DNA from: Sphingobium lactosutens DS20
Lineage (GTDB): Bacteria > Pseudomonadota > Alphaproteobacteria > Sphingomonadales > Sphingomonadaceae
Assembly: GCF_000445105.1 (NCBI RefSeq)
Contig: NZ_ATDP01000108.1
Span: 62,001 to 126,000 of the forward strand
Direction of reading: 5' to 3'
DNA: 64,000 nucleotides
Shown piece after piece: positions 35,900 to 44,559 of this stretch. Below the pieces are notes generated by a model, which saw only the letters and a list, made by a program, of their open reading frames with translations, was not told the origin of the DNA and did no database searches. Each line of letters starts with the position of its first letter. Position 1 is the first letter of the stretch. The position numbers and the translations under genes were made by a program.

Positions 35900-36390
35900 T
35901 GAACCGCACCCGGTTTGCCGGAGGCTCCAACTCCTGAGAAGGTGGAGTCGGTATGAGCAAGACGACGAAAAAGTTTGCGCCGGAAGTTCGCGAGCGCGCG
36001 GTACGAATGGTTTTCGGCCACGAGCGGGATCATCCCTCGCGATGGGCCGAGGTGGTGTCTATCGCGGAGAAGATCGGCCGCGTTCCGCAGACGCTGCATG
36101 AGTGGGGTGAAGAAAGCTGAGTTCAACAGTGGCAAGCGTGCCAGTGTCCCGGCCGAGGTTGCCGACAAGGTGAAGGCGCTTCAGCGCGACGTCCGTGAAC
36201 TGCGGCAGGCCAACGAGATTTTGCGCAAAGCGTCCGCATATTTTGCGCAGGCGGAGCTCGACCGCCCGTTCCGGCGATGATCGCGTTCATTGACGGTCAC
36301 CGCGATGCCTATGGGGTCGAGCCGATCTGCCGCTTCCTGCCGATCGCCCCATCCACTTACAACGAGCGCTTCATCCGTCCCCGGGGATCA
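35900..36390 (+). mobile_element. IS3-family (IS51-like group) remnant, right part missing
   Basis: The left end TGAACCGCACCCGGTTTGCC starts at 35900, as in this group. orfA (35953 on) is frameshifted, and orfB starts at 36277 with TGATG overlap but keeps family similarity only for about 34 codons (MIAFIDGHRDAYGVEPICRF...). No right end was found. Where the remnant stops is approximate. Confidence 0.75.
35953..36280 (+). pseudogene. IS3-type OrfA (frameshifted)
   Basis: Starts MSKTTKKFAPEVRERAVRMV (IS3 OrfA helix-turn-helix) and ends LRQANEILRKASAYFAQAELDRPFRR in another frame. The change of frame lies in the four Gs at 36104-36107: removing one G restores TLHEWVKKAE. The downstream OrfB is also truncated. 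Confidence 0.8.
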
Positions 36391-36765
36391 CCGGCGCTGC
36401 GTGGTAAGATCGCACCGTACTTCATGAGATCGTCACAGCCGACAACATGGTGTCTGACGGCTGCGCCAAACGGGTCCCACGCGACGATCACAGATGCTGG
36501 CTTCGCGTTAGCAGCGTTGCCAGTGGGATACCTCTTTGGGCTGGCGGCAGAGACAGGGCAGCCGTCACCTCTAGCCTTCGGCTCAAATGGTGACTAGGAA
36601 TCTCGGACTAACACCAGTCTGTCGTGAAGGTAATTTGATGGGAAACTACAGTGTGGCAGCGGAAGGAAGATCGGGTTCCTTCCAAAAGGCGCGGGGACAA
36701 ACCGCCCCCGCCGCCGCGCATGCGACGTCTATCTGCTACGGTTCCTTTTCGAGGCCGATCCTTTG
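36391..36765. other. Intergenic stretch after the IS3 remnant
   Basis: About 375 bases with no recognisable gene; probably rearranged DNA left by the IS. It includes the likely promoter region of the TetR gene that follows. Confidence 0.35.
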
Positions 36766-37401
36766 ATGGCGAGGCATGTCAGCGAAGAAGAGGCCTTGCT
36801 AGTACGACAAAGCGACCGAAGTGCTATCACACGCAACAAGCTGATGGACGCAACTTACCGCATCCTTCGGGACGTTGGGCACGCTGGACTGCGATCAGCC
36901 AATATTTCCTCCGAATCCGGAGTGTCACGTGGCGGCTTGCTTCATCACTACCCCTCTAAGGAGGAACTTGTCGCTGCAGTTTATGAGCGCATTCTCGTGG
37001 ACATGGAACAAAACGCCAGAAGTGCCTTGGTCGACGTCCGGAATGAAGATGTTTTGAAGCAATTTGTCGGCGTCGCGCAAAGGCGGTTCTTCGACGAATC
37101 GTACCGCATCGTACTTGACATACTCGTCGCGTCGGGCTCCGAAGAACCTGTGATCAAGGTGCGGGAGGCATATTCCTCTCCCAATTACCGCATGGCGAGA
37201 CTGGATTGGGCAGAGAGGCTTGCGGACACCGGCATCGGCTTCGACCAGGCAAGCATTGTGACGCGGTTCCTCTGGGCCACGGTTAAGGGCACCGCTATTC
37301 GTGCGCTGGTTCGCAGGGATGATGTCCTGGAGGATCGCATCATGAGATCGGCTCTTCGCCTCGCCGAGCAGCACTGTGATGCATTGAGAAGATCAGCCTG
37401 A
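36766..37401 (+). CDS. TetR-family transcriptional regulator
   Basis: 211 residues. N-terminal HTH (SAITRNKLMDATYRILRDVG, ANISSESGVSRGGLLHHYPSKEEL). The GGLLHHYPSKEEL form matches the TetR at 21634 (GGQTHHFATKGEL), which suggests they are related within this region. ATG at 36766 chosen over TTG at 36763. It is separated from the enoyl-CoA hydratase operon by the IS3 remnant, so its original target may have been that operon. Confidence 0.87.
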   Translation: MARHVSEEEALLVRQSDRSAITRNKLMDATYRILRDVGHAGLRSANISSESGVSRGGLLHHYPSKEELVAAVYERILVDMEQNARSALVDVRNEDVLKQFVGVAQRRFFDESYRIVLDILVASGSEEPVIKVREAYSSPNYRMARLDWAERLADTGIGFDQASIVTRFLWATVKGTAIRALVRRDDVLEDRIMRSALRLAEQHCDALRRSA

Positions 37402-38085
37402 CTGGCCGATGGCAGCCGAAGCATTTCCAATCGGTGAGGCAGTTGCGGTGAGCCATGCTAAGCGGCTGCCGGGTCCGGCATCGCCGTGGCGCCGAGACCG
37501 CATAGTTTATCACAATTCCGCAGCTGCCTTGCTTTGCGTGATTAGGCCTACCCGTGCCACTCATACTTACCAGATCAGTCACGGATTCGCCGAGGCGGAT
37601 TTCCTCAACATGGAGGCGGTTCAGGAGCACTGACACCCGAAGGATTTAGGTACGTCACGAGCCACAGCGTGGAAAAAATATGAGTATGGCGGGGTTGGGG
37701 CCATCGGTTCCGAACCCGTTGTGGCTCTAGAATCGCCATCCGTTCCTTGCCGTAAATGGTGAGCGATCAGGCGTCGCCGCCGGCAACGGTGCCAGCATCC
37801 AGATAACGGTCCGCGGTTTCCTGCGAAGCGAACGCCTCCAAGGCGACGCTGAAATAGTAGGCGCCGCCGCGCGTTCTACTCGGCTGGCCGCACGGCATCA
37901 CCATTGTCGCGCAGGCTGGCGGTCAGCTTCAAGATATCCTGAACGAGCAACAGCCATCGGCCATCTGACAGAGCGGCAGCCGGAGCGCTCTCGATCTTGC
38001 CGAGCGGTTGGCCGCCGGATTGCTGCTCAAGTGGGTTCAGACCTGTGCGTCCACGGGCAGCAGTCAAAAAAGATGCAACTCGGAC
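37402..38085. other. Intergenic region with possible degraded minus-strand gene
   Basis: About 680 bases before the phthalate dioxygenase promoter. On the minus strand, 37876-38067 reads MTAARGRTGLNPLEQQ... and ends LLVQDILKLTASLRDNGDAVRPAE; a second protein-like piece (GGAYYFSVALEAFASQETADRYLD) continues in another frame near 37770-37865. Together they may be one broken gene of unknown family. Confidence 0.3.
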
Positions 38086-38115
38086 TTGATACTAAAAGAA
38101 CTTCGATATAGAAGG
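38086..38115 (+). promoter_or_regulatory. Shared operator, site C, in the phthalate dioxygenase promoter
   Basis: ACTTCGATATAGAAGG (38100-38115). A -35 TTGATA (38086-38091) and a -10-like TAGAAG (38109-38114) are 17 bp apart, so the right arm of the palindrome covers the -10, a position suited to repression. The oxygenase ATG is 85 bases downstream. Confidence 0.78.
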
Positions 38116-38199
38116 ATATTCAATCTCGATGATTGAATGTCCAATGCGAGTCGCGGGGTTACACGCCGACTGCGACATAAGATAAGGAACCGTTGTTCC

Positions 38200-39522
38200 A
38201 TGACCCCTGAACAGAATGATCTTTTGTGTCGTGTTGAGGGCGCAGCGCCGATGGGCGAGTTGATGCGCCAGCACTGGATGCCAGCGTGTATGATCGAGGA
38301 AGTGGCCGAGCGTGACGGAACGCCGTTGCGCGTGCGCCTGCTTGGTGAAGATATGGTGATATTCCGCGACACAGAGGGGCGGGTAGGCGCGCTCGACGAG
38401 AAGTGCCCTCACCGTCGCGCCTCGCTGGCGTTCGGCCGTAATGAGGAGTGCGGACTGCGCTGCCTCTATCACGGCTGGAAATTCGACGTGGATGGCAATG
38501 CCGTCGACATGTCGTCCGAGCCGGTCGATGCCAAGCTCCGGTCGACCATGAAGACCAAGGCCTATCCGGTGCGGGAAGCTGGCGGATTCGTGTGGGTATG
38601 GATGGGCGATCCCGATCAGGTTGCGCCATTCGATGCACCGAACTGGGCGACGGCGCCAGACAGGAAGATCAGCATCGTCAAGATGCACGGGTCTTGCAAC
38701 TGGGCGCAGGTTCTAGAAGGGTCCATCGACTCCGCGCACAGCTCCAGCCTGCACTCGTCGAACATGCCTACCGCCACCGGGGTAAGCGGCTCCACGGCCA
38801 CCGACACAGCCTGGCTGCGTCCGTCGGCGGACAAGGCACCGCGACTGGAGGTTCAGAAGACCCCCTTCGGCTTCCGCTATGTGGCCATCCGCAAGCCGAT
38901 CGTGAACGAGGACACGACCGACTACATCCGAATGACGCTGTTCGTGGCGCCGTTCACAGTCCACATTCCTTCGAACGACCAGTACCACCTCAGCCAGATG
39001 CTGGTTCCGATCGACGACGAGAATACGATGTTCTACTGGATCGCCTGGCACCCGACCAAGGGTATCTCGCAGGATGCATGGCGCAAGTTCTGCGGCGCTG
39101 AAATCGGCAAGGATGTGGAGCCGATCACCTTCAGGAAGATCCGTACGCTGGAGAACAACTATCTCCAGGATCGCGAGGCGATGAAGGCGGGCGACTTCAC
39201 CGGTATCTACGGCATCCCCACCCAGGACATGGCGATGTGGGAGTCGATGGGCAAGATCGCCGATCGTGGCGATGACCGCCTGGGATCGAGCGATAAGGCA
39301 ATCTTCGCCTTCCGCACGCAGATGTACCGTGCCGCCCAGGCAGTGGCCAGGGGCGAACCGGCGCTTGGTGCCGGTACGGGCATTCCACATGCGAAGCTGA
39401 TGTCGTTTGAGGGCATCGTACCCAAGGGTACGGACTGGCGCCTGCTCAATGTGTCGGAAGAGGAAATGGCCATCGGCGCGGATCAGAAGTCCCGCACCGA
39501 TCTCGAGGAGATCGTTTCCTGA
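38200..39522 (+). CDS. pht3: Phthalate 4,5-dioxygenase, oxygenase component (Rieske non-heme iron)
   Basis: Predicted to add O2 to phthalate, giving cis-4,5-dihydroxy-4,5-dihydrophthalate. At 440 residues it matches Pht3/OphA2. The Rieske [2Fe-2S] ligands are Cys69, His71, Cys88 and His91 (CPHR...CLYH); the mononuclear iron site is Asp177/His180/His185 (GSIDSAHSSSLHS). The homologous start is ATG 38200; a longer frame is not supported. The substrate call rests on linkage to dihydrodiol dehydrogenase and 4,5-dihydroxyphthalate decarboxylase genes just downstream. No PDR-type reductase is nearby; electrons probably come from the ferredoxin and reductase at 44.6-46.1 kb. It overlaps the next gene (TGATG). 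Confidence 0.85.
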   Translation: MTPEQNDLLCRVEGAAPMGELMRQHWMPACMIEEVAERDGTPLRVRLLGEDMVIFRDTEGRVGALDEKCPHRRASLAFGRNEECGLRCLYHGWKFDVDGNAVDMSSEPVDAKLRSTMKTKAYPVREAGGFVWVWMGDPDQVAPFDAPNWATAPDRKISIVKMHGSCNWAQVLEGSIDSAHSSSLHSSNMPTATGVSGSTATDTAWLRPSADKAPRLEVQKTPFGFRYVAIRKPIVNEDTTDYIRMTLFVAPFTVHIPSNDQYHLSQMLVPIDDENTMFYWIAWHPTKGISQDAWRKFCGAEIGKDVEPITFRKIRTLENNYLQDREAMKAGDFTGIYGIPTQDMAMWESMGKIADRGDDRLGSSDKAIFAFRTQMYRAAQAVARGEPALGAGTGIPHAKLMSFEGIVPKGTDWRLLNVSEEEMAIGADQKSRTDLEEIVS

Positions 39523-40397
39523 TGATCGACACACTGGAGGCACTGCCGCCGACTGCCGGACTCTATCGCAAAGGACTGGATGACTTCGTGGCGAGGGTGC
39601 TCGCGGAGGATCTCGGAATCGGGGGTGACGTCACAACCTCGTCCACTATCGGCGCCGACGTTCGTCTTTCCGCGCAGATCCGCAGCCGACAGGACATCGT
39701 TCTTGCGGGTGTGGATCTGGCGGTCGCCTTCTTCATGGCCCTGGACCCGCAGGTGCGCGTCGAGAGGTTGGTGGAAGACGGGGCGCGGGTGCAGCCCGAT
39801 CAACCGATCATGCGTCTTGAAGGCAATGCCCGCGCCATGCTCGCCGCTGAACGCTCGGCGCTCAACACGCTCCAGCATCTCAGCGGCATCGCCACGCTGA
39901 CGCGCCAGTACGCCGATGCGGTCGCAGGAACCGGCTGCACGCTGCTCGATACGCGCAAGACCGTTCCCGGCCTGCGCGTGATCGAGAAGTATGCGGCGCG
40001 CATGGGCGGGGCGACCAACCATCGCATGCGGCTGGATGACGGTATTCTGATCAAGGACAATCATCTGGCGCTCTGCGGCAGCGTGGAGCAAGCGGTGCGA
40101 TCCGCCAAGCAGTCGGGGCTGGAGGTCCAGGTCGAAGTGGATCTGATCGAGCAGATCGAGCCGGCACTCCGTGCGGGCGCCGATCGTCTGCTGTGTGACA
40201 ACATGTCGCCTATGACGCTGCGCCAAGCGGTCGCGCTAGTGGACGGTAGGGTGCCGATCGAAGCATCGGGCGGCGTCCGACTGGACACCATCCGTGCGAT
40301 CGCCGAGACCGGCGTGGACTTCGTGTCCGTCGGGCGCATCACGCAGAGTGCGCCGGCCGCGGACATCGGCCTGGACTATACACCGGCTTCAGACTGA
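39522..40397 (+). CDS. nadC: Quinolinate phosphoribosyltransferase (NadC-like), phthalate-linked copy
   Basis: Converts quinolinate and PRPP to nicotinate mononucleotide, CO2 and pyrophosphate. 291 residues with LAEDLGIGGDVTT, LDTRKTVPGLRVIEKYAARMGGATNHRMRLDDGILIKDNH and EASGGV near the C-terminus, all typical NadC motifs. Its ATG overlaps the dioxygenase stop (TGATG), so it is co-translated. Phthalate resembles quinolinate; a QPRTase gene linked to phthalate catabolism is known from Burkholderia, where it counters interference with NAD synthesis. That role here is inference. No nadA or nadB is present. Confidence 0.9.
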   Translation: MIDTLEALPPTAGLYRKGLDDFVARVLAEDLGIGGDVTTSSTIGADVRLSAQIRSRQDIVLAGVDLAVAFFMALDPQVRVERLVEDGARVQPDQPIMRLEGNARAMLAAERSALNTLQHLSGIATLTRQYADAVAGTGCTLLDTRKTVPGLRVIEKYAARMGGATNHRMRLDDGILIKDNHLALCGSVEQAVRSAKQSGLEVQVEVDLIEQIEPALRAGADRLLCDNMSPMTLRQAVALVDGRVPIEASGGVRLDTIRAIAETGVDFVSVGRITQSAPAADIGLDYTPASD

Positions 40398-40550
40398 CGA
40401 ACGTCTGCGCAGTATGGTCGTCCGTCCCGTAGATAGCACTTCCTGCAGAAGCGGGCAGGGGCTGCCTCGGGAGGTACGGGTCTGATCGGGATGGCGACCG
40501 GCCGGCAGGCGCCGGGCCGGCGTCTACAGCGAGGCCCAGCCTTTGAATTA

Positions 40551-41042
40551 TCAGGCGGGGTCCCCGGCCGCGGCAACCTGTTCAGGTAAGGATTCCAGTT
40601 CCGCTTTAAGGTTGGCGGACATCCGCCGCAGCACTGACGCGCAGATCTCGACCTCTTGAGGATCGATGCCAGCCAGCGCCACCTGATTGATGTCTATTGC
40701 GTACTGCATCATCTCCTGTTCGAGGGCGCGGGCTCGGTCGGTCAGGAAGATGCGCAGCTTGCGCCGATCACTGGCGTCGCGCGTCCGCTCCACGAGCCCT
40801 TGCGCCACCATGCCGTTGATCATGGTAACGGTTGTGTTCTCGGCTACGTTGGTCATGTCGCTGAGATACTTTTGCGTCACCCCTTCGCCAAGCCAGAGTA
40901 CGCGCAGATAATACCAGAAGCCCGATTTCAGCCCATGCCGGGAAAGATAGGCGTTGAGCAGCCTGTCGAACCGTCGATGGCAACGGCGCACCTGATAACC
41001 GAGGCTCTCTTCTGGATCCAGCTGCGGGGTAAGTGCGGACAT
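40551..41042 (-). CDS. MarR-family regulator, candidate controller of the phthalate genes
   Basis: 163 residues. Winged helix-turn-helix: YYLRVLWLGEGVTQKYLSDMTNVAENTTVTMINGMVAQGLVERTRDASDRRKLRIFLTDRARALEQEM, with the conserved D-R-R-K wing. ATG at 41042 has GGAGGG seven bases upstream; an ATG at 41054 is in frame. It lies between the dioxygenase and decarboxylase operons. MarR proteins bind ~16-bp palindromes and respond to aromatic acids, so it is the best local candidate for binding the five shared operator copies; no copy is in its own upstream region. Confidence 0.88.
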   Translation of the reverse strand: MSALTPQLDPEESLGYQVRRCHRRFDRLLNAYLSRHGLKSGFWYYLRVLWLGEGVTQKYLSDMTNVAENTTVTMINGMVAQGLVERTRDASDRRKLRIFLTDRARALEQEMMQYAIDINQVALAGIDPQEVEICASVLRRMSANLKAELESLPEQVAAAGDPA

Positions 41043-41122
41043 CCGGCCCTCCATCGCGTTCGGCGGTCGTCAATGCCATCATGAAGCCGCCTCGGCAAGC
41101 CGCCCGTGTCCAACGAGTGCAA

Positions 41123-41168
41123 CGCCCGGGATTCGCCGCAGGTGACGCGCTTCGGCGGATCCCGGGCG
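41123..41168 (-). terminator. Strong hairpin downstream of the pht4-pht5 operon
   Basis: A 16-bp inverted repeat CGCCCGGGATTCGCCG / CGGCGGATCCCGGGCG (one G-T wobble) with a 14-base loop lies just past the decarboxylase stop and before the MarR gene. There is no T-run after it, so it may act as a weak or processing terminator. Confidence 0.5.
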
Positions 41169-41174
41169 TCTCGG

Positions 41175-42167
41175 TCAGATGCGGAATTCGGCAAACGTCT
41201 CGGGCGCGAACATCTCCTCGACCGTCAGGCGACGGGGTGAGAGACCCTGTTCGTGGTGATAGCGCGTGAAGGTTTCCAGCACCTTGCGGTTCTTCTCAAT
41301 GCCGTAGGGCCACCATTCGTCACCGAGCGTTGCGATGGTGTCCTCTACCATGGCGATCTGCCATGGCAGCATCGTCTTGAGCGAGGCGGACACACGTAGT
41401 TGCTCGTATGTGAGCTTCTGCGCTTCGACGAAGGCCTTGTAAAGTGACTGCGCAATCCAGCGATGCTTCTCGTAGATTTCGCGGCGAATTGCCACGACGT
41501 GCATGATGGGAAAGATGCCCGTCTTGGCGAAATAGGCCTTCTCCACATCGACGAAGTCAGGAAACAGCCGCCGTACCTTGCCGGGCTCGCTATAAAAGGT
41601 TGATGGTGCCCGGGCCGTATGCAGAGCGTCGATCTCGCCATCGGCCAGCATTCGGGTCAGTGTCTGGGTGGGACCGATCGGTTCCACCCTGAACTTGTCC
41701 GGGAGGTTGAGCTTCAGCTTCTCCTCGCGGCCGGGTTCTTCCTCGCCGCCGGTCACATAGGTAACGGAGGATGGGTCGATGCCGTACTCGTCCTGGAGGA
41801 TGCCCCGGATCCATACGGGCGCCGTCATCTGGTACTCGGGCACGCCAATCCGCTTGCCTACAAGGTCCGTGGGCTTTTCGATCCCACTTTTGGCGGAGAC
41901 GAAGATGCACGAGTGGCGGAAGAAGCGGGACGGGAACACCGGAATGGCGACAAAGGCCGGATTGTCGCGTCCAAGGGTGACGCAGTAGGAGGACATCGAG
42001 AGCTCGGCGACGTCGAACTCCTTGTTGCGAAGCATGCGGAAGAAGGTTTCCTCCACATCGAGCACCTGGAAATTCAAATCGATGCCGTCCGGCACCACCC
42101 GCCCGGTCTGAATGGCCTCTGTCCGGTCATATCCCCAGCAGGCCAACGAAAGGTTCAGTCGTGTCAT
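41175..42167 (-). CDS. pht5: 4,5-Dihydroxyphthalate decarboxylase
   Basis: Predicted to remove CO2 from 4,5-dihydroxyphthalate, giving protocatechuate. 330 residues of the family annotated Pht5/OphC, which has a periplasmic-binding-protein-like fold but acts in the cytoplasm; no signal peptide is seen. Recognisable segments: NLSLACWGYDRTEAI, FPSRFFRHSCIFV, GVPEYQMTAPVWIRGIL, TGGEEEPGREEKLKL, KTGIFPIMHVVAIRREIYEKH. It starts 6 bases after pht4 in the same operon. The product feeds directly into LigAB encoded at 61.0-62.3 kb. Confidence 0.85.
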   Translation of the reverse strand: MTRLNLSLACWGYDRTEAIQTGRVVPDGIDLNFQVLDVEETFFRMLRNKEFDVAELSMSSYCVTLGRDNPAFVAIPVFPSRFFRHSCIFVSAKSGIEKPTDLVGKRIGVPEYQMTAPVWIRGILQDEYGIDPSSVTYVTGGEEEPGREEKLKLNLPDKFRVEPIGPTQTLTRMLADGEIDALHTARAPSTFYSEPGKVRRLFPDFVDVEKAYFAKTGIFPIMHVVAIRREIYEKHRWIAQSLYKAFVEAQKLTYEQLRVSASLKTMLPWQIAMVEDTIATLGDEWWPYGIEKNRKVLETFTRYHHEQGLSPRRLTVEEMFAPETFAEFRI

Positions 42168-42173
42168 CGTGTA

Positions 42174-43349
42174 TTACTCTCCAGAAGCTATCGTAAGGGG
42201 GCGCGGGTCGACGTCGGCCGCCAGCCGGCTGGATTGAAGCAGGGCGGTGCAGCAGGCCATCGTGTCGAGGCCCCACTCGCCGTCGTGAATGGGAGGGCGG
42301 CTGTCGAGTACCGCGTCCGCAAACTCCTCGATCACCGCAGCGCGGGGAACTTCGGGCGGGTCGATGGGAATGAACTCGCGCGTGACATCGCCATAGACTT
42401 CGATGCCGGTCGGCAGCAGCTTGAGGTCGGCCCGTTCGCAGCTGACGAGAATGAAGCCGAAGTGCTCGTGATGCGGGGCGGCGTTCGGCAGGGTGCCGCC
42501 CGCGCCGAAAGTGCGGGCGAGCTTGGCCCGTTGCTCGTCGCCCGCGCTGAGTGTCGCGAGCAGGCGCCGCGCCTCGCCGTAACGGGCGGGGTCCTTCGGC
42601 TGGCCGAGCTCGGAAACCCAGCCTACGAGTTCATCGGTATCATAGTGGGCATAGCCGCTGTACGTCAGGGTCGCCGTGGCCCCGCCCGCGAAGCTCAGCA
42701 GCGCGGTATATGCTCCTTCGCTCGGTCTGGTTGCGTCCCAATTCGCCGCCATTGCTCGCACGCTGGCGACAGGTTGGCCCACGAGCCGCCGTACGACGTC
42801 GATCTGGTGCGCAGCCTGGCTATAGACGACCCCGCCGCCGCGGCTGCTGTCCAGTTCTTCCGCGCGCCGTGGCCGGAACATGAAATCTGTGAAGTTGAGC
42901 GCCGTTACAAGCCGGACGGAGCCGAAGCAGCCGGATGCCACGAGTTCTGCGCCACGCCGGACCTGCTCGTCGAAGCCGTGGCTCGGGCCGACGACGAGCA
43001 CCCGCCCGCTGTCCCGCGCGGCTGCAGCCATCGCCGCGCAATCCGCAACCGTGGTCGCCATTGGCTTCTCGACCAGGACATGCTTGCCGGCCCGCAGGGC
43101 CGCGATCGTCTGGGTTGCATGATATTCGTGAGGGGTAGCTATGTACACCGCATCGATGTTGGGATTGGCAAGGAGCGTATTCATCTCGGCATAGCCCGGG
43201 CGGCCAAATTCCTCGGAGAAGCGGGTTAGCGCCCCCGGGCGAAGATCGAAGGCGCCGGCCAGTTCGATTCGGGGATGCCGGAGCAGGGCGGGCAAAGTCA
43301 GCATAAAGCCGCGGCCAAGCCCGATCACCCCCAGCTGCAGTGCCGTCAT
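42174..43349 (-). CDS. pht4: Phthalate 4,5-cis-dihydrodiol dehydrogenase (Gfo/Idh family)
   Basis: Predicted to oxidise the dioxygenase product to 4,5-dihydroxyphthalate with NAD(P)+. 391 residues: N-terminal Rossmann motif GVIGLGRGFMLTLPALLRHP, IATPHEYHATQ, and the EKPMATT signature of Gfo/Idh/MocA enzymes; the C-terminal domain has GGGVVYSQAAHQIDVVRRL. ATG at 43349 has GGAAGG upstream; a second in-frame start lies 18 bases earlier. Controlled by operator site D, 42 bases upstream. The assignment rests on fold, length and pht5 linkage. Confidence 0.83.
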   Translation of the reverse strand: MTALQLGVIGLGRGFMLTLPALLRHPRIELAGAFDLRPGALTRFSEEFGRPGYAEMNTLLANPNIDAVYIATPHEYHATQTIAALRAGKHVLVEKPMATTVADCAAMAAAARDSGRVLVVGPSHGFDEQVRRGAELVASGCFGSVRLVTALNFTDFMFRPRRAEELDSSRGGGVVYSQAAHQIDVVRRLVGQPVASVRAMAANWDATRPSEGAYTALLSFAGGATATLTYSGYAHYDTDELVGWVSELGQPKDPARYGEARRLLATLSAGDEQRAKLARTFGAGGTLPNAAPHHEHFGFILVSCERADLKLLPTGIEVYGDVTREFIPIDPPEVPRAAVIEEFADAVLDSRPPIHDGEWGLDTMACCTALLQSSRLAADVDPRPLTIASGE

Positions 43350-43385
43350 CCAGAACCTTCCGTTCACATCAATATGAATGGCGGA

Positions 43386-43414
43386 TTGGTACTTCGATAT
43401 AGAAGCATTTGCAA
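43386..43414 (-). promoter_or_regulatory. Shared operator, site D, in the pht4-pht5 promoter
   Basis: ACTTCGATATAGAAGC (43391-43406) lies in the 17-bp spacer between a minus-strand -35 TTGCAA (43409-43414) and a -10-like TACCAA (43386-43391). Confidence 0.77.
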
Positions 43415-44401
43415 GCTGTTATCGTCTTGTCCGGCTCGCCCGGTTTTCCAGCGTACCGAGCTCCCCCGTCTACCGACCGTGGATATCCAGTATTATGCCC
43501 TGCAGATCGGGATGGGGCGGTCTGGAATCGGAAACGAGCATTTGGTTTCCACCAATCTGCTGAGGGTGGCTGGTCCGTCGACATTGAGCCGCGCAGTGCT
43601 AGGGCGTGCATTTGAAAAAGCAACCTATCCAAGAGCATCGACAATCCTGTCGCCTGGACATTGAGGGTCTGCTTCCGGCGTGCTTTGCCAGAACAGGGGG
43701 CGAGATGTCTTGGAATAGCAAGGAGGTTCCGTTTGTGCCGTCGAAGCTTTAGGGCCTGCTCCTGCGGAGGAGAGCGAAATGTTGCAGCGCACGTCTTCGA
43801 TCGTGGGCGATGGCTGCGAATGTCCACTGCAGAGCATCACTGTGCTGGGAGGTTGCAGTCCGTCGGCTCCCGGGCGAACAACGCTGCCAGAGCTAGTGCG
43901 CATTGAACCCATTGCGACCGAACGGGGGGGGGGAACGCATTACAGCCGGTCAAGCCCTAGTAGCTCGTTCGCGTCCTCTGCCATAGTCGGCCGCCGAGCC
44001 GCGCGGAGGCCCGTCCCAGAAAGAATATCGTTGAAAAGATTTTGATGCCAAATCGCACTTCCTGTCGGCGGCGGTTGTCGGGAACGGCTCGACGACGGCG
44101 ACTTATACAAGCCGACGCTGTTTGATGACGTCGATCCGGTGAGTGCACGGGTGCTGAAGGGAATCTTTCTGTCCGGGTGATGCGTGAACGGCACCGACGA
44201 GAAAGCCATCGATCGCTAATGCCAGCGTTTTCTGGCTTCACAGGATGTTGGTGGCGGATCCGACTGAGGCTCGAGATCGCTCGCCGGCTGCATACCGAGC
44301 AGTGCGAGCAGCTTTGCGGCGGGTATCTGACCTGCCCCCGCAGGTCACGTGCATGAGATCCACGGTTGTCCGCTGGGCGAAATGTCGTCGGCATACGGGC
44401 A
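43415..44401. other. ~1-kb gap with a G10 tract and gene remnants
   Basis: No intact gene. A run of ten Gs lies at 43924-43933. At about 44091-44178 the plus strand reads DDGDLYKPTLFDDVDP followed by SARVLKGIFLSG, resembling the C-terminal region of an aldehyde dehydrogenase (usual form APTLFDDVDP...EEIFGP) but degraded. Frames at 43625-43912 and elsewhere are unconvincing. Confidence 0.4.
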
Positions 44402-44431
44402 TTGACAATTAGTTACTTCTATATAGAAGTA
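44402..44431 (+). promoter_or_regulatory. Shared operator, site E, in the ferredoxin-reductase promoter
   Basis: The best copy: TACTTCTATATAGAAGTA (44414-44431) is an 18-bp perfect palindrome. A consensus -35 TTGACA (44402-44407) is followed after 16 bp by TAGAAG (44424-44429), so the operator covers the -10. The ferredoxin gene starts about 130 bases downstream. Confidence 0.8.
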
Positions 44432-44559
44432 TTGGAAACGGACAGGCCCTTCCTCATAGGAAGATCCCTGAGCGGCTCCCGTGGGTTCCGTTCAATGTTT
44501 CAATCGATCACCTGATGCCGGGGGCCTCCGGGCAGTTGATCCCATAGGCAAGGCGTAAC

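Noticed and set aside
36277..36597. 106-codon frame as an intact IS3 OrfB
   Set aside because: Only the first ~34 codons resemble OrfB; the rest is unrelated, so it is a truncated remnant.
41619..43229. 536-codon plus-strand frame across pht5 and pht4
   Set aside because: Antisense to two genes with clear family motifs, low-complexity translation.
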